Shown here in pieces: positions 28,501 to 37,601 of a stretch of DNA of 64,000 nt; positions within the stretch are counted from its first letter, which is position 1; every line of letters begins with the position of its first letter. Origin of the DNA: Brevifilum sp029548365. GTDB taxonomy: Bacteria; Chloroflexota; Anaerolineae; Anaerolineales; Anaerolineaceae. The notes beneath the pieces were generated by a model that saw only the letters and a program-made list of their open reading frames with translations, ran no database searches and had not been told where the DNA came from. The position numbers and the translations under genes were made by a program. The stretch is taken from assembly GCA_035376985.1 (NCBI GenBank), contig DAOSSA010000012.1:1-64000 (forward strand). Reading direction: 5' to 3'.

Positions 28501-31500
28501 TTGAGTCGATTCATTGGGATGCGAAAGAGACCGGTAACCCGGAAAAGCCATTCGAATACGTGGAGGTCACCAGGTTGATCGGCGGGGCAAGCCCGGTCAG
28601 CAACCGAGAGGGCAAGGCGCAGATCGGTTTTACTCCACCTGATCCTGGCACATACCGCCTGACCCTGAGGGCAGATCAGGCTCTGACCCAGGTGCTGGTT
28701 TGGGTTGGCGGTGAGAGCGGCGCCATCTGGCCGGTGCAAACCTACAACCAGATCGAATTGATACCCGACCTTGATGAATATCAGCCGGGCCAGGTGGCGC
28801 AGGTCTTTATCCCTAATCCGTTCACTAAAGGCGCCAAAGCCCTGGTGACAGTTGAACGCGGCTCAGTCCTGAGCAGCCAGATCTTTGATATCTCTGGTTC
28901 GGGAATAACTGTATCGGTTCCAATTACAGAAGAATCGATCCCCAATCTGTATGTCTCTGCCATTCTTTTAGGTAGGGATGCCGCTGATAGACCGGGATAC
29001 AGGCAGGGAATGATACTATTACCGGTTTCACGAGCCAGTAGAACCCTGAATATGGAACTGCAAGTCGAACCCCAGCTGACAGAACCGGGTGAAAATGTGA
29101 GTCTGAAGCTGAAAATCACCGATCACGCTGGAAACCCAATCCAGGGTGAGTTTTCTGTAAGCGTGGTGGACAAGGCTCTGCTCGCGCTGGTGCCGCCCAA
29201 TACTCCGCCTATCATTGATGCGATTTACCAGGATACACCGCTCTCTGTTCAAACCAGTTTATCTTTATATACCTATGTCAAACAACTCTCCGTTGTTCCC
29301 CTGGATTTAGGTGGGCTGGGCGGCGGGTCGGATGGTCTCGTTGAAACTGGAATCAGGGAAGACTTCCCCGATACCGCTTTCTGGCAGGCAAATGTGATCA
29401 CAGGCGTGGACGGTACAGCTCAATTGGTCATCCCATTACCAGACAGCCTGACCACATGGGTTGTGGAGGCGCGTGGCTTGAGTGACACCTTCCTTGTGGG
29501 GCAGGTTGAGGTTGAGGTTAAGACCCAAAAACCCCTTATGATCCGCCCGGTAACACCGCGCTTCCTGGTGGATGGTGACCAGGTTGAGCTGGCTGCAATT
29601 GTGCACAACAACACCGATGAAGCCTTGCAGGTCGACGTGACTCTGGCGGCAGAAGGTTTTAACCTGACTGATGCGAACTCGTTGCAGCGGGTGACGATTG
29701 AACCGGGTCGGAGCCAGCGCGTCGCGTGGTGGGGAACTGCGCAGAGCGTTGACTCTGTCGCCCTCGTTTTTCAGGCTGTAGGCGGCGTTTATTCTGATGC
29801 CAGCGCTCCAATATGGGGAGATTTGCCAGTAAAACGCTATATGATGCCACACACCTTCAGCACAGCAGGCCAGTTGATTGAAGCAAGCGAGCGTCTTGAA
29901 TTGGTGAGTTTACCGATCACGAGCGACCCATCTTCGGGAGAACTGGTGTTAACGATAAATCCATCGCTACTGGCGAGCCTGGTTGAAGGGTTGGAAGCGC
30001 TTGAGGAAGGTTCGTATGACGATACGGTTTCCGTGCTCTCGCGCCTGTTGGCGAACCTGAACGCCTACCTCGTTTTACAAAATTTAGACCTTACCACAGG
30101 CACTTTGACAGCATCTTTGGAACAGGTGACCAGCGCGGGTATCAATCATTTGCTGTCCATTCAAAATTTCGATGGGGGCTGGTCCTGGTGGGGAACAGCC
30201 AACATTGAGGATCAGAAATCCAGCCCATTGATTACAGCTTATGTGTTATTGGGCCTGGAGATGGCCAACCAGGCTGGCTTAGAGATTAACGAGATTTCGG
30301 TTACCCGTGCAAGAGATTATCTGGTTTTTGAATTGAGACAACCGGATGATGTGGAATCGGCATGGATGCTTGATGAACTGACTTTCCTGGTTTATGCCCT
30401 CAGAAATCACGATCTAAACCTGGCTCCGACCATCGACGGCCTTTATGCCCTTCGGACCGAATTGAGTCCCTGGGCATTGGGTCTGCTGGCATTGACAATC
30501 AGAGAGCAGGGTGGGATGCTCACCCGGTCGAACACCTTGATTGCTGACATTGAAGGCAGAGCGATCCGTTCAGCCACGGGTGTGCATTGGGAGAGCGAGC
30601 GTGCTTACTGGATGCTGCCCGGAACACCCGTCTTCAATACCGCAGCAGTGATCTACACACTGGCGCAGCTTGATCCCGCATCAACAAGCCTTTCCCCGGG
30701 CCTGGTTTACCTGATGAGTCATCGTAATGCGCAAGGGTTGTGGTCCTCCAGTTTTGAATCTGCCTGGGTGCTGATGGCGGTGACCAGGGCGATTGAGGGT
30801 ACAGGCGATTACCTGGCAGATTACACGTTCCAGGCGGAGTTGAATGAGTCGGCTTTCGTTGAAAACCAGGAAGCAGGCTCTGAATCAATCGATACGGTCA
30901 TTGCCACGGCACCAATCAGCTCCCTGTATGCTGATGCTCCTAACACCTTATTAATTCAAAAAGGGGAAGGTGCAGGCACATTATATTTCCGGGTGGACCT
31001 GAACACCTATCAGCCAGCAGCGGATGCACTGGCGATTAATAGCGGTATCAATCTACAACGCGATTACTACCTGGCTGTTGAGGGATGCCCGGGCGCCGAA
31101 GATTGTGTGCCTATAGATTCGGTTTCACTCAGCACCGACAATCCTGCCCAATTCATCACCGTTGTGCTGACGGTAAACCTGCCCAATGGCATGTACAACC
31201 TGATGGTTGAAGATTTTATCCCGGCGGGAACGGAGATTATCAATCCCCGGTTCTCAACCTCACCAACCATACTTGAAAGTTCAGGCGGGTTGTTTGATCC
31301 CAGGACACCTTTTGCAAACGGATGGGGATGGTGGTATTTTGACCAGCCCCAAATTTATGATGATCATCTATTGTGGACAGCCGAATATGTGCCTGCCGGG
31401 ACCTATTCACTGGTTTATAACCTGCTGCCCTATCAGCGCGGAACCTACCAGGTACTGCCAGCCCATTCCTGGCAAATGTTCTACCCGGAGGTTCAGGGAA

Positions 31501-31532
31501 CAACTGCGGGGAACCTGTTTGTTATAGAGTAG
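25557..31532 (+). CDS. Alpha-2-macroglobulin-like lipoprotein lacking thioester motif
   Basis: Large extracytoplasmic protein of 1991 residues. The start at 25557 has GGGGAGG 6 nt upstream and gives a lipoprotein signal with the lipobox LVSGC (Cys25). The N-terminal part has Ig-like domains (ALVEVRPFPSSVIGLNESI), followed by macroglobulin domains (YIYTDRPVYRPGDTIHFKTM), the A2M core (FPDTAFWQANVITGVDGTA, TQKPLMIRPVTPRFLVDGD) and a terpenoid-cyclase-like domain (HLLSIQNFDGGWSWWGTANI). Where bacterial A2M normally has the CxEQ thioester, residues about 1485-1492 read GSYDDTVS, so covalent trapping of proteases is not expected. The partner gene pbpC is not in the window. Confidence 0.88.
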   Translation: MPQKIYRRIQIIFVVIIIFSLVSGCRLPWQSQPEVATQVMEEQEVQFTPTPTREPRPDLPPALVEVRPFPSSVIGLNESITLYFNQAMDYSAVEAALHFEPRISGRFEWEDSRMLTFFPDQKLEAGSRLKLAIDTTAQAANQKNLPDPVELNFQVADHLQTIQVMPVNGTQDVDPESVIFVAFNQPVVHLGEESSAEPGFSLSPEVPGKGAWLNTSTYVFTPEPGMSGGTTYKIELNGSLAATSGATMSSNQALEYHFSTKQPEIEKVLPMPGELLSLDGPVEIFFNMRMNIQSVEENFSLTDARGAKVAGKFEWESNDRHLVFTPDSLLDRDTTYIIRLKSEAQSAGGLPLLVEINTSRHTFPDFGVNTSVAPEFESYYAGFGAYEIEFSAPLDDEALDENIQLTPEVGGVGFFAASGEGTLLIYGYFRYETTYTLRLKSELKDIWGGELAEAFETTFTTPPASPSLNMASGYLTDNLVFIPASTPELILQATNINSLSFEIAPISVEDLITLLNPDNYRYREIFLPEVREVTTHQLALSSNQREVITLPLSYQGDPLTSGIYYLGLQTPDIPAEGNEHYQKYFLIVSENNLVMKISPEQAFIWATRLDDFTPLSDAPVVVYNAEGDLLARDKFNSEGEFIGDFPRVEEPYDTYFALAGTPGEADFGFSISTWQEMFQLYEQGIRYDFLPNLLDAYIYTDRPVYRPGDTIHFKTMVFSRDDGLLAFPAFDSVTVTLQGDPGISGRSATIYTEDLPLSRFGTAAGSVDLSEDIPTGYYWIEVSVDETLIKTLYLDVAAYRKPEIDLSVVFTDEALLAGEKIIAHTWADYFFGLPAADTNFSWSLYIKDDNFSLPGYQVGPLPEFWNRPYYPGYSPWGEIVLYGEGVTDGAGQSTLPFTAADYIPAEGMAGGLKKYSLEVTVMDESGFPVSMTDSLLVHPDTFYIGVKPGSYFGNAGSLFEFSIFTVDWNQEPVSQIDLEAIFESIHWDAKETGNPEKPFEYVEVTRLIGGASPVSNREGKAQIGFTPPDPGTYRLTLRADQALTQVLVWVGGESGAIWPVQTYNQIELIPDLDEYQPGQVAQVFIPNPFTKGAKALVTVERGSVLSSQIFDISGSGITVSVPITEESIPNLYVSAILLGRDAADRPGYRQGMILLPVSRASRTLNMELQVEPQLTEPGENVSLKLKITDHAGNPIQGEFSVSVVDKALLALVPPNTPPIIDAIYQDTPLSVQTSLSLYTYVKQLSVVPLDLGGLGGGSDGLVETGIREDFPDTAFWQANVITGVDGTAQLVIPLPDSLTTWVVEARGLSDTFLVGQVEVEVKTQKPLMIRPVTPRFLVDGDQVELAAIVHNNTDEALQVDVTLAAEGFNLTDANSLQRVTIEPGRSQRVAWWGTAQSVDSVALVFQAVGGVYSDASAPIWGDLPVKRYMMPHTFSTAGQLIEASERLELVSLPITSDPSSGELVLTINPSLLASLVEGLEALEEGSYDDTVSVLSRLLANLNAYLVLQNLDLTTGTLTASLEQVTSAGINHLLSIQNFDGGWSWWGTANIEDQKSSPLITAYVLLGLEMANQAGLEINEISVTRARDYLVFELRQPDDVESAWMLDELTFLVYALRNHDLNLAPTIDGLYALRTELSPWALGLLALTIREQGGMLTRSNTLIADIEGRAIRSATGVHWESERAYWMLPGTPVFNTAAVIYTLAQLDPASTSLSPGLVYLMSHRNAQGLWSSSFESAWVLMAVTRAIEGTGDYLADYTFQAELNESAFVENQEAGSESIDTVIATAPISSLYADAPNTLLIQKGEGAGTLYFRVDLNTYQPAADALAINSGINLQRDYYLAVEGCPGAEDCVPIDSVSLSTDNPAQFITVVLTVNLPNGMYNLMVEDFIPAGTEIINPRFSTSPTILESSGGLFDPRTPFANGWGWWYFDQPQIYDDHLLWTAEYVPAGTYSLVYNLLPYQRGTYQVLPAHSWQMFYPEVQGTTAGNLFVIE

Positions 31533-31551
31533 CATGATTGATGAAAGAAAA

Positions 31552-31578
31552 AACGCCGTTCACATCCGGAACGGCGTT
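31552..31578. terminator. Terminator between A2M and rhomboid genes
   Basis: AACGCCGTTC (31552-31561) pairs with GAACGGCGTT (31569-31578), 10 bp with a 7-nt loop. The T run is on the minus-strand side, so it mainly serves the rhomboid gene but can stop both converging transcripts. Confidence 0.75.
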
Positions 31579-31619
31579 ATGCTTTTAATGGACTTTGTGA
31601 CCAGAAAATTCAGGTTGAA

Positions 31620-32381
31620 TCAGGTTTTTAGGAAGGGGATTAACGCGATGATCGAAAAACCAACAAAAACCACCAGGCTGGCTATCACAATGTCACTGCG
31701 ACGGCGACTGTCGCTGATTGATAGGAAGGGCGGAGCCCCCGTCAGTTTCAGGGTTGGACCCGCTTTCCAGGCAAAGAAAATTCCACCCAGGAAGCCGCCG
31801 ATATGTCCCATATTATCGATTAAGGATCTGCCCAAAAAACCATAAGCCAGGTTGATTAATAAGATCATCACAAGGTTTGTGATCGCCTGCCGTGTACGGG
31901 TGGGTCCAAACAGTGTGCGGTTCTGAAAGATGAACATCCCCTCAGCGGCAAAGATTCCGAAAATGGCGGTGGACGCCCCCAAAGACGACGCAGAGGTGAG
32001 GACAAAAGAGAGCACGTTGCCTGCAAAAGCTGAAAGGACATACATTAATAAGAATCGCCCCGGGCCATAAAAACGTTCCAGGCGGTTTCCGATCATGAAC
32101 AGCGCATACATATTTAAAACAAGATGGAGGATTCCGCCGTGTAAAAGTACTGGCGTCAGCAAACGCCAGACCTCACCCTGCATGATGAATTCATTAATCT
32201 TTCCGCCAAAGAAGAACGGAAGGTCATATCCGGTCGACATCTGCACCAGGTATTGAACAATAAAAATCACTGATGTGATGACGATCAGGATGATGGTCAC
32301 AATTGGCTTGCGATAGGGCAGCTGCACCCGCACAGCCTGGCGTTGTTGTTCTTCGCCCTGTGGCGGTGTTTCTCCGTTCAT
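31620..32381 (-). CDS. Rhomboid family intramembrane serine protease
   Basis: The 253-residue protein has a short cytoplasmic tail and six predicted membrane helices. The catalytic Ser is in LGASTAIFGIFAAEG (GxSx motif), and the catalytic His in DNMGHIGGFLGGIFF. The conserved VNMYALFMIG-like N/Y block (HLVLNMYALFMIGNRLERFY) in the L1-TM2 part is also present. It is probably active on membrane protein substrates. Its start overlaps the end of gmk by 4 nt. Confidence 0.93.
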   Translation of the reverse strand: MNGETPPQGEEQQRQAVRVQLPYRKPIVTIILIVITSVIFIVQYLVQMSTGYDLPFFFGGKINEFIMQGEVWRLLTPVLLHGGILHLVLNMYALFMIGNRLERFYGPGRFLLMYVLSAFAGNVLSFVLTSASSLGASTAIFGIFAAEGMFIFQNRTLFGPTRTRQAITNLVMILLINLAYGFLGRSLIDNMGHIGGFLGGIFFAWKAGPTLKLTGAPPFLSISDSRRRSDIVIASLVVFVGFSIIALIPFLKT

Positions 32382-33001
32382 AGCTGGACCTTTCTGGGGT
32401 GGACACGGTGATGCTCTGCAGTGATGATGTTTTCGATAATATCCAGCGTGCGATCAAGCTGCCCTTCTTTGTTAACGACGATGTAGTCGAAGATATCCAG
32501 GGAGTCGTATTCCTGTTTGGCGGTTTGGATGCGTACAACCAGCTCTTCTTCGGATTCGCTGCGCCGTCTTTTCAACCGTTGGATCCATTCATCACTGCTG
32601 CTGGCGGTCAGGAAGATCAGGATTGCATCCGGGCTCAAGGTGCGCACCGTTTTTGCCCCTTGGAAATCAAGGCGCATCACCACATCGAGCCCGGTTTCCA
32701 GCCCTTGCCTGGCCTGGGATTTTGGGACGCCCTTATAATCTGAGTAGACTTTCGCATGTTCAAAAAACTCACCTGCTGCAATCAATGTTTCAAAATCCTC
32801 TTTGCTGTAGAAGTAATAATCTACACCGTTCACCTCATTCACTCGCGGCGGGCGGCTGGTGGCTGTGACCACAAAATGAAAAGGCAATTGACGCGCTCGA
32901 AGACCCTGAACAACAGCATCCTTGCCAATCCCTGAAGGCCCCGAGATAACAATCAGCAGAGGCGTGTGTTGCGGTTGTTTGATTTCAAAATCGATTTTCA
33001 T
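32378..33001 (-). CDS. gmk: Guanylate kinase
   Basis: Phosphorylates GMP to GDP with ATP. The 207-residue protein has the P-loop ISGPSGIGKDAV, the GMP-binding segment VTATSRPPRVNEVNGVDYYF, and FEHAKVYSDYKGVPKSQ, as in bacterial Gmk. A 12-residue N-terminal extension precedes the P-loop strand. First gene of a two-gene unit with rhomboid (4-nt overlap). Confidence 0.95.
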   Translation of the reverse strand: MKIDFEIKQPQHTPLLIVISGPSGIGKDAVVQGLRARQLPFHFVVTATSRPPRVNEVNGVDYYFYSKEDFETLIAAGEFFEHAKVYSDYKGVPKSQARQGLETGLDVVMRLDFQGAKTVRTLSPDAILIFLTASSSDEWIQRLKRRRSESEEELVVRIQTAKQEYDSLDIFDYIVVNKEGQLDRTLDIIENIITAEHHRVHPRKVQL

Positions 33002-33071
33002 TTATTATTCCAATCAATCTTCCCGTGAAAAATGTTTGAACCTGACGCTGAAAAAACCTTGACCCTGATAT

Positions 33072-33098
33072 TTGACAAATTCAGTCATTGGTTATAAT
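33072..33098 (+). promoter_or_regulatory. Promoter of the FmdB-type gene
   Basis: Perfect TTGACA (33072-33077) and TATAAT (33093-33098); the 15-nt spacer is short. About 31 nt before the chosen start. Confidence 0.55.
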
Positions 33099-33129
33099 GT
33101 ATTTTATAACATGTACTGGAGAAATGCCA

Positions 33130-33510
33130 ATGCCGACCTATAATTACCAATGTTTGGACTGTAAGGCTCGTTTTAAGCTTCACCTGACCTACGCTGAGTA
33201 TGATCGTGCGGAGGTTGTCTGTTTGGCCTGTGGCAGCTCCCAGGTCCAACGGCGGATTGGCAGAGTGCGCGTTGCTAAATCTGAGGATCGACGCATCGAA
33301 GACCTGGTCGATCCAACCCAGTTGGCCGGCATTGAAGATGATCCCAGGGCACTTGGCCGGCTGATGCGGAAAATGGGTCAGGAGATGGGCGAGGACACCG
33401 GCCCTGAATTTGATGAGGTGGTCTCACGGTTAGAGAAGGGAGAAGACCCCGAACAAATCGAACGAGATCTGCCAGATTTGGGAGAGGGTTCTATAGATTT
33501 TGACGATTGA
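33130..33510 (+). CDS. FmdB-type zinc ribbon protein
   Basis: Starts MPTYNYQCLDCKARFKLHLT, the typical FmdB/CxxC_CxxC_SSSS opening, with the second Cys pair in VVCLACGSSQVQRRIG, so one zinc ribbon within the first 45 residues. The rest (to 126 aa) is acidic and helical (DPRALGRLMRKMGQEMGEDT), with no recognised domain. The ATG at 33130 has GGAG 8 nt upstream; upstream ATGs are too close to it. Role unknown; this ribbon is thought to be regulatory. It converges on the next gene with 2 nt between stops. Confidence 0.85.
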   Translation: MPTYNYQCLDCKARFKLHLTYAEYDRAEVVCLACGSSQVQRRIGRVRVAKSEDRRIEDLVDPTQLAGIEDDPRALGRLMRKMGQEMGEDTGPEFDEVVSRLEKGEDPEQIERDLPDLGEGSIDFDD

Positions 33511-33512
33511 CC

Positions 33513-34802
33513 TCAACGTCCCAGCAGTTTTAACAGGTCATCGAATGAGGTTACCCAGGAGATGGCATTGAGAAAATCTGCCAATTGATCGTATTGGGCG
33601 CGCAGGGCTTGCACTGCAGGTCCGACCGGGTCCTCACCGGCTGCGCCGCCTTCGGGATCCGCGCTGTAGGCACCGTAAAAGGCAAAATACGCCTGGTTCA
33701 GCTTGCGGATCGGATAGCCGTTTTCCCAAAAGACCTGGCGGCGGGCTTCCATATACGCCTCAGCGCCTTCAACGTCCCCCTCAGCCAGCAAACGATCCGT
33801 CTCCACCCGTGTAAGGCGCATTTCAGTCTGATAATTGAACTCATCCGGCTGAGAGACCGTTTCAGAAGGTGCAGGTTGAACTTGTGCCTGAACTGGGGGC
33901 GGCAGGTGATCGGGATAGTATTTTTCCAGGATCATCCGTCCCAGTTCCTGACCGGCCAGAGTGGCTGTGGTTTCATTGATGGTACGCAATACATCGTTGG
34001 TGAAATAATTAATGCCTAAAGGTCGCAGGGTAAGGAAATTGTGCACCCATTCATGAGCGACAACTTCGGTCAGCCATACCAGGTCGGAGGATTGCATGAC
34101 CATGGTCGGGTAGCTGCCAATCCCGCCTATGGGGACGACCAGAGCAGAGTGATCCAGTTTCGTCAAAATGATGCTTTCAAGCTGATTTTTTTGATCGACA
34201 CTGATGGACGGCGTGAGGGAAATGTCCAGGACCTGGCGGATCTCGGTGCGGGGTGAGATGACGAGTGATTGAGGAACATCGCTGACCCGGTAAAGCGATG
34301 GCGGAGAAACCTGTCCTAAAAAGTGCAGGCTACTCTCCTGGATAACGGCCATTAGCTGGGTTTGAAGGACTGCCTCAGCCAGTGAGGCTGTGAAATTCAA
34401 CCGCTCCAGCTCAGTGTTAAGCTCCTCACGCACAGATTGGCTGGCCTGATCGGGATTGGTGAACCTGGGGTTGGTATAGATGGCGACCATTTCAGCATTC
34501 AGTTGATTCACCCGCTGCACCCGGGCCAGGTGGTCCAGCACCAGCGCGGATTGTGCCTGGGGCGTGAGGAATCGCTCCAGGCTTAATCCCCAACTGGCGA
34601 GTTTGGCACCGATCGCTTCCAGGGTCCAGGTGCTGAAATCAAACTCGATCGGGCGGGTAAAGGCGCGTACCAGGAAAGTTAACCCACCAGTAGGGACGGC
34701 TGAGCCGCCCAACACAGCCGCCATCAGGACCACCAGGATGAAGATGCGGATGTATCGTCGCCCCTGGAGCAATAAGCTCTGAAACTTTGACCATGAACCC
34801 AT
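33513..34802 (-). CDS. Membrane-anchored putative zinc metalloprotease
   Basis: I do not recognise the family. The protein (about 429 aa from this ATG) has an N-terminal membrane helix (IRIFILVVLMAAVLGGSAV), a helical region, then VVAHEWVHNFLTLRPLGINY with HExxH and a downstream NETTATLAGQELG whose Glu could be the third zinc ligand. This layout suggests a gluzincin-like extracellular protease. A frame with 18 extra codons reaches 34856, but those residues look unconserved; neither start has a clear ribosome site. Confidence 0.65.
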   Translation of the reverse strand: MGSWSKFQSLLLQGRRYIRIFILVVLMAAVLGGSAVPTGGLTFLVRAFTRPIEFDFSTWTLEAIGAKLASWGLSLERFLTPQAQSALVLDHLARVQRVNQLNAEMVAIYTNPRFTNPDQASQSVREELNTELERLNFTASLAEAVLQTQLMAVIQESSLHFLGQVSPPSLYRVSDVPQSLVISPRTEIRQVLDISLTPSISVDQKNQLESIILTKLDHSALVVPIGGIGSYPTMVMQSSDLVWLTEVVAHEWVHNFLTLRPLGINYFTNDVLRTINETTATLAGQELGRMILEKYYPDHLPPPVQAQVQPAPSETVSQPDEFNYQTEMRLTRVETDRLLAEGDVEGAEAYMEARRQVFWENGYPIRKLNQAYFAFYGAYSADPEGGAAGEDPVGPAVQALRAQYDQLADFLNAISWVTSFDDLLKLLGR

Positions 34803-34932
34803 GTTCAGGATTTTAACACAGGGAACGATGATTGGAAAACACAGACACGTTTTCATTCCCGGCGATTTTATGGTCTAATTAAGCCTGATGTCCGGGCATA
34901 ACGACCTGGAATAAACAGAGATCGGAAAAACA

Positions 34933-36156
34933 ATGCAAAATGAATTGAGGGATGCGCAACCGGTAGATACGCAGTTTATTACCCTTTTGGTCAGCAAATA
35001 CTTTAACATCCTCAGTGTGGTCACTGGCGGGTCTCGTCACGGGTTCCATGTGCGTTATGACGGGCAATTGTATACAGCAGATAGCGAAACAGCCTACAAT
35101 GAGCTTGCGGATGCATTGGCACCGCTGGGTTTATTACCCTTGTTCCGCGAGGAAGGGGACAGGCAGGTGATTTTAATCACCCGCCAACGACCCGAAGCGA
35201 AGATTGGTCCGATTTGGGTGAATATCGTGCTGTTTGTGCTGACGTTGATCAGCGTGTTATTTACGGGCGCTCAATTCAGCGCTACAGAAGCCAGCACACA
35301 GATGCTCAACTCATTGGCGGGCATCGTGAGGTTTATTTTGCAGGGCTGGCCGTTTACAGTCAGCTTGCTGGGAATTTTACTGGCGCATGAGTTTGGACAC
35401 TACCTTGCGGGTCGCGCGCGCGGGGTTAAGGTCACGCTGCCTTATTTTATTCCTTTTCCCTTCAGTTATTTTGGCACCATGGGCGCGTTTATCAGCATGA
35501 AAGAGGTGCCGAAGAACAAGAAACACATGCTTGAAATTGGCATCGCCGGTCCGCTAGCAGGGCTGCTGGTCACCCTTCCGGTATTGATGATCGGCCTCAA
35601 TCTTTCGACTGTTGGACCGATAGCTGTTGAGATAGCGCCGGGGACGGTTCAGTTTCTGGAGGGGAATTCTGTGCTTTACCTGCTGGCGAAATACATTACT
35701 TTTGGTAAACTGTTCCCGCAGCCCGCCAGCTATGGAGGGATAGCGCCTGTTTTTTACTGGTTGCGATATTTCTTCACCGGGCAGCCGCTGCCTTTAGGTG
35801 GAATTGATGTTCAAATTCACCCGGTCGCCTGGGCGGGATGGGCAGGTTTGTTCGTCACTGCGTTGAATTTGATTCCGGTCGGGCAATTGGATGGGGGTCA
35901 CATCCTTTCAATGTTGCTGGGAAAGGAACGATCTAAAAAAGTTTTCCCCTTCGTCCTGGGAGGTTTGATTTTGTTGGGATTTGCTTGGCAGGGGTGGTGG
36001 TTGTGGGCAGCGCTGGTCTTATTCTTTGGGAGGCGTTATGCTGAACCCCTGGATCAGATCACGCCAATTGACCGAACGCATAAAATTCTGGGTATAATCG
36101 CCCTTGTGATATTTCTGTTGATCTTCAGCCCGGTGCCACTGGTGATTATCCAATGA
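34933..36156 (+). CDS. Site-2 protease family protein (EGY-like)
   Basis: A 407-residue intramembrane metalloprotease with a soluble N-terminal domain of about 95 residues, then membrane helices with GILLAHEFGHYLAGRARG (HExxH) and ALNLIPVGQLDGGHILS (NxxPxxxxDGG). This arrangement, with a long N-terminal domain and FPFSYFGTMGAFISMKE, matches the EGY/Slr-type S2P group of chloroplasts, cyanobacteria and Chloroflexota. It overlaps the next gene by ATGA, so the next genes are cotranslated. Confidence 0.92.
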   Translation: MQNELRDAQPVDTQFITLLVSKYFNILSVVTGGSRHGFHVRYDGQLYTADSETAYNELADALAPLGLLPLFREEGDRQVILITRQRPEAKIGPIWVNIVLFVLTLISVLFTGAQFSATEASTQMLNSLAGIVRFILQGWPFTVSLLGILLAHEFGHYLAGRARGVKVTLPYFIPFPFSYFGTMGAFISMKEVPKNKKHMLEIGIAGPLAGLLVTLPVLMIGLNLSTVGPIAVEIAPGTVQFLEGNSVLYLLAKYITFGKLFPQPASYGGIAPVFYWLRYFFTGQPLPLGGIDVQIHPVAWAGWAGLFVTALNLIPVGQLDGGHILSMLLGKERSKKVFPFVLGGLILLGFAWQGWWLWAALVLFFGRRYAEPLDQITPIDRTHKILGIIALVIFLLIFSPVPLVIIQ

Positions 36157-37601
36157 GGAAGCGGATGCAAAGAAAAATTTTATTCTCAGGTATGCGCGGG
36201 ATGTTTATCCTTTTGTTGGCGCTTTTAGCCATCGCGAGTTGTGCGCCTGAAGTTGTTCCTGAGGTCGCAGAACCGGCTTTCACTGCAACCCAGTTCAGGA
36301 CGTCCACCCGCACAGCTACCGCGGAACCCCCTGCGGCGGCGGTCACTGCTACGCAAAGCTTTGCCACTGTGGGAGTTGATCCGAAGGACTTGCAGGGAAC
36401 GCTGATCCGCTTTGCTCATCCCTGGGTTGGCAGACCTGCAGACACATTGGAGGGGATAGCCGGTGAGTTTTCGCGGTCTAATCCCTGGGGCATCAAGGTG
36501 GAGGTTGACCCTCACAGTGGCGAGACAGCTCTGGTGGAGTCCATCATGCAAATGGAGGTTGGTGATGATCTCCCTGACGTGATTGCTGCCCCAGTATATT
36601 TGCGTTCCAGCCTGGGGGAAGACGTATCCCTGGTGGATTTAGGATTTTATTTCAACAATCCCGAGTGGGGGTTCAGTTTAGCAGAACGTGAAGATATCCT
36701 GATGCTATTCCTGGAACCCTTCGAAATAGACGGGCAAATTATTGCCATGCCCTTTATACCTCAAGCAACGGTGTTATTTTTTAACCGCAGCTGGGCATTG
36801 GATTTAGGCTTTTCAGGAGCGCCCCGGGATTTGGATGCCTTTACGAGGCAGAATTGCGAGGCGACCTTTGCCAACTGGCAGGACGATGACAAGGTAGGCG
36901 GTACCGGTGGCTGGGCGATCAACCTTGACCCCAGGGTGCTGGCTGGCTGGTATTATGCCTTTGGCGGGGTATTGCCTGAAGATGAAATCCCCCTGTTCAA
37001 TAACCAGGCGGGAAAGGAAAGCTTTGGTTATCTCTGGGATATTAAAAGCCAGGGATGCATCTGGTTTGCTTTAGAACCCGATCACCAGGCGTATTTTGCT
37101 AAACGATTGGCATTAATGTACGCCGGACAGTTAGACCAGATTGCGGTACAAACCGGCTGGATGAATACTGCAAGCAACGAAGATGAATGGGAGGTGATCG
37201 GATTCCCGGGACCTGAAGGAGAGCTTATCCTGGTTGAAAGTCCGGGGTTGATGATCACAGCAAGCACCCCGGAAGAAGAACTGGCGACCTGGTTATTTAT
37301 CAAGCATTTGCTCGAGCCCGAGATACAGACCCAGCTTGTGGAAAGTTTGTTCACCCTGCCGGTACGGAGGTCTGCGATGGAATCGCTGACCGATTTCGCA
37401 GAGGAATACCCCCAATGGGCGCAGGGGGTGGCGTTGATGGAATCTGCCAGGGCTCTGCCCGCTTCCAAAGAGTGGGGGATTGCGCAATGGCTGTTACAGG
37501 ATGCTGCCAATCGGATTTTGCAGGATGAAAGCGGAAACGTTACGCTGTACCTGGAACAGCTGGACGAAAAGATCATTGAGTTTGTGGACACACCACGATG
37601 A
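36153..37601 (+). CDS. Extracellular solute-binding lipoprotein, ABC type
   Basis: A 482-residue substrate-binding protein of sugar-type ABC importers. The signal peptide ends with a lipobox, LLAIASC (Cys30), followed by an Ala/Thr/Pro linker. The mature part has the SBP family pattern (LIRFAHPWVGRPADTLEGIA, IIAMPFIPQATVLFFNRSW, YAGQLDQIAVQTGW). No permease or ATPase gene lies nearby, so it is an orphan here. Overlaps both neighbours by 4 nt. Confidence 0.88.
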   Translation: MRKRMQRKILFSGMRGMFILLLALLAIASCAPEVVPEVAEPAFTATQFRTSTRTATAEPPAAAVTATQSFATVGVDPKDLQGTLIRFAHPWVGRPADTLEGIAGEFSRSNPWGIKVEVDPHSGETALVESIMQMEVGDDLPDVIAAPVYLRSSLGEDVSLVDLGFYFNNPEWGFSLAEREDILMLFLEPFEIDGQIIAMPFIPQATVLFFNRSWALDLGFSGAPRDLDAFTRQNCEATFANWQDDDKVGGTGGWAINLDPRVLAGWYYAFGGVLPEDEIPLFNNQAGKESFGYLWDIKSQGCIWFALEPDHQAYFAKRLALMYAGQLDQIAVQTGWMNTASNEDEWEVIGFPGPEGELILVESPGLMITASTPEEELATWLFIKHLLEPEIQTQLVESLFTLPVRRSAMESLTDFAEEYPQWAQGVALMESARALPASKEWGIAQWLLQDAANRILQDESGNVTLYLEQLDEKIIEFVDTPR

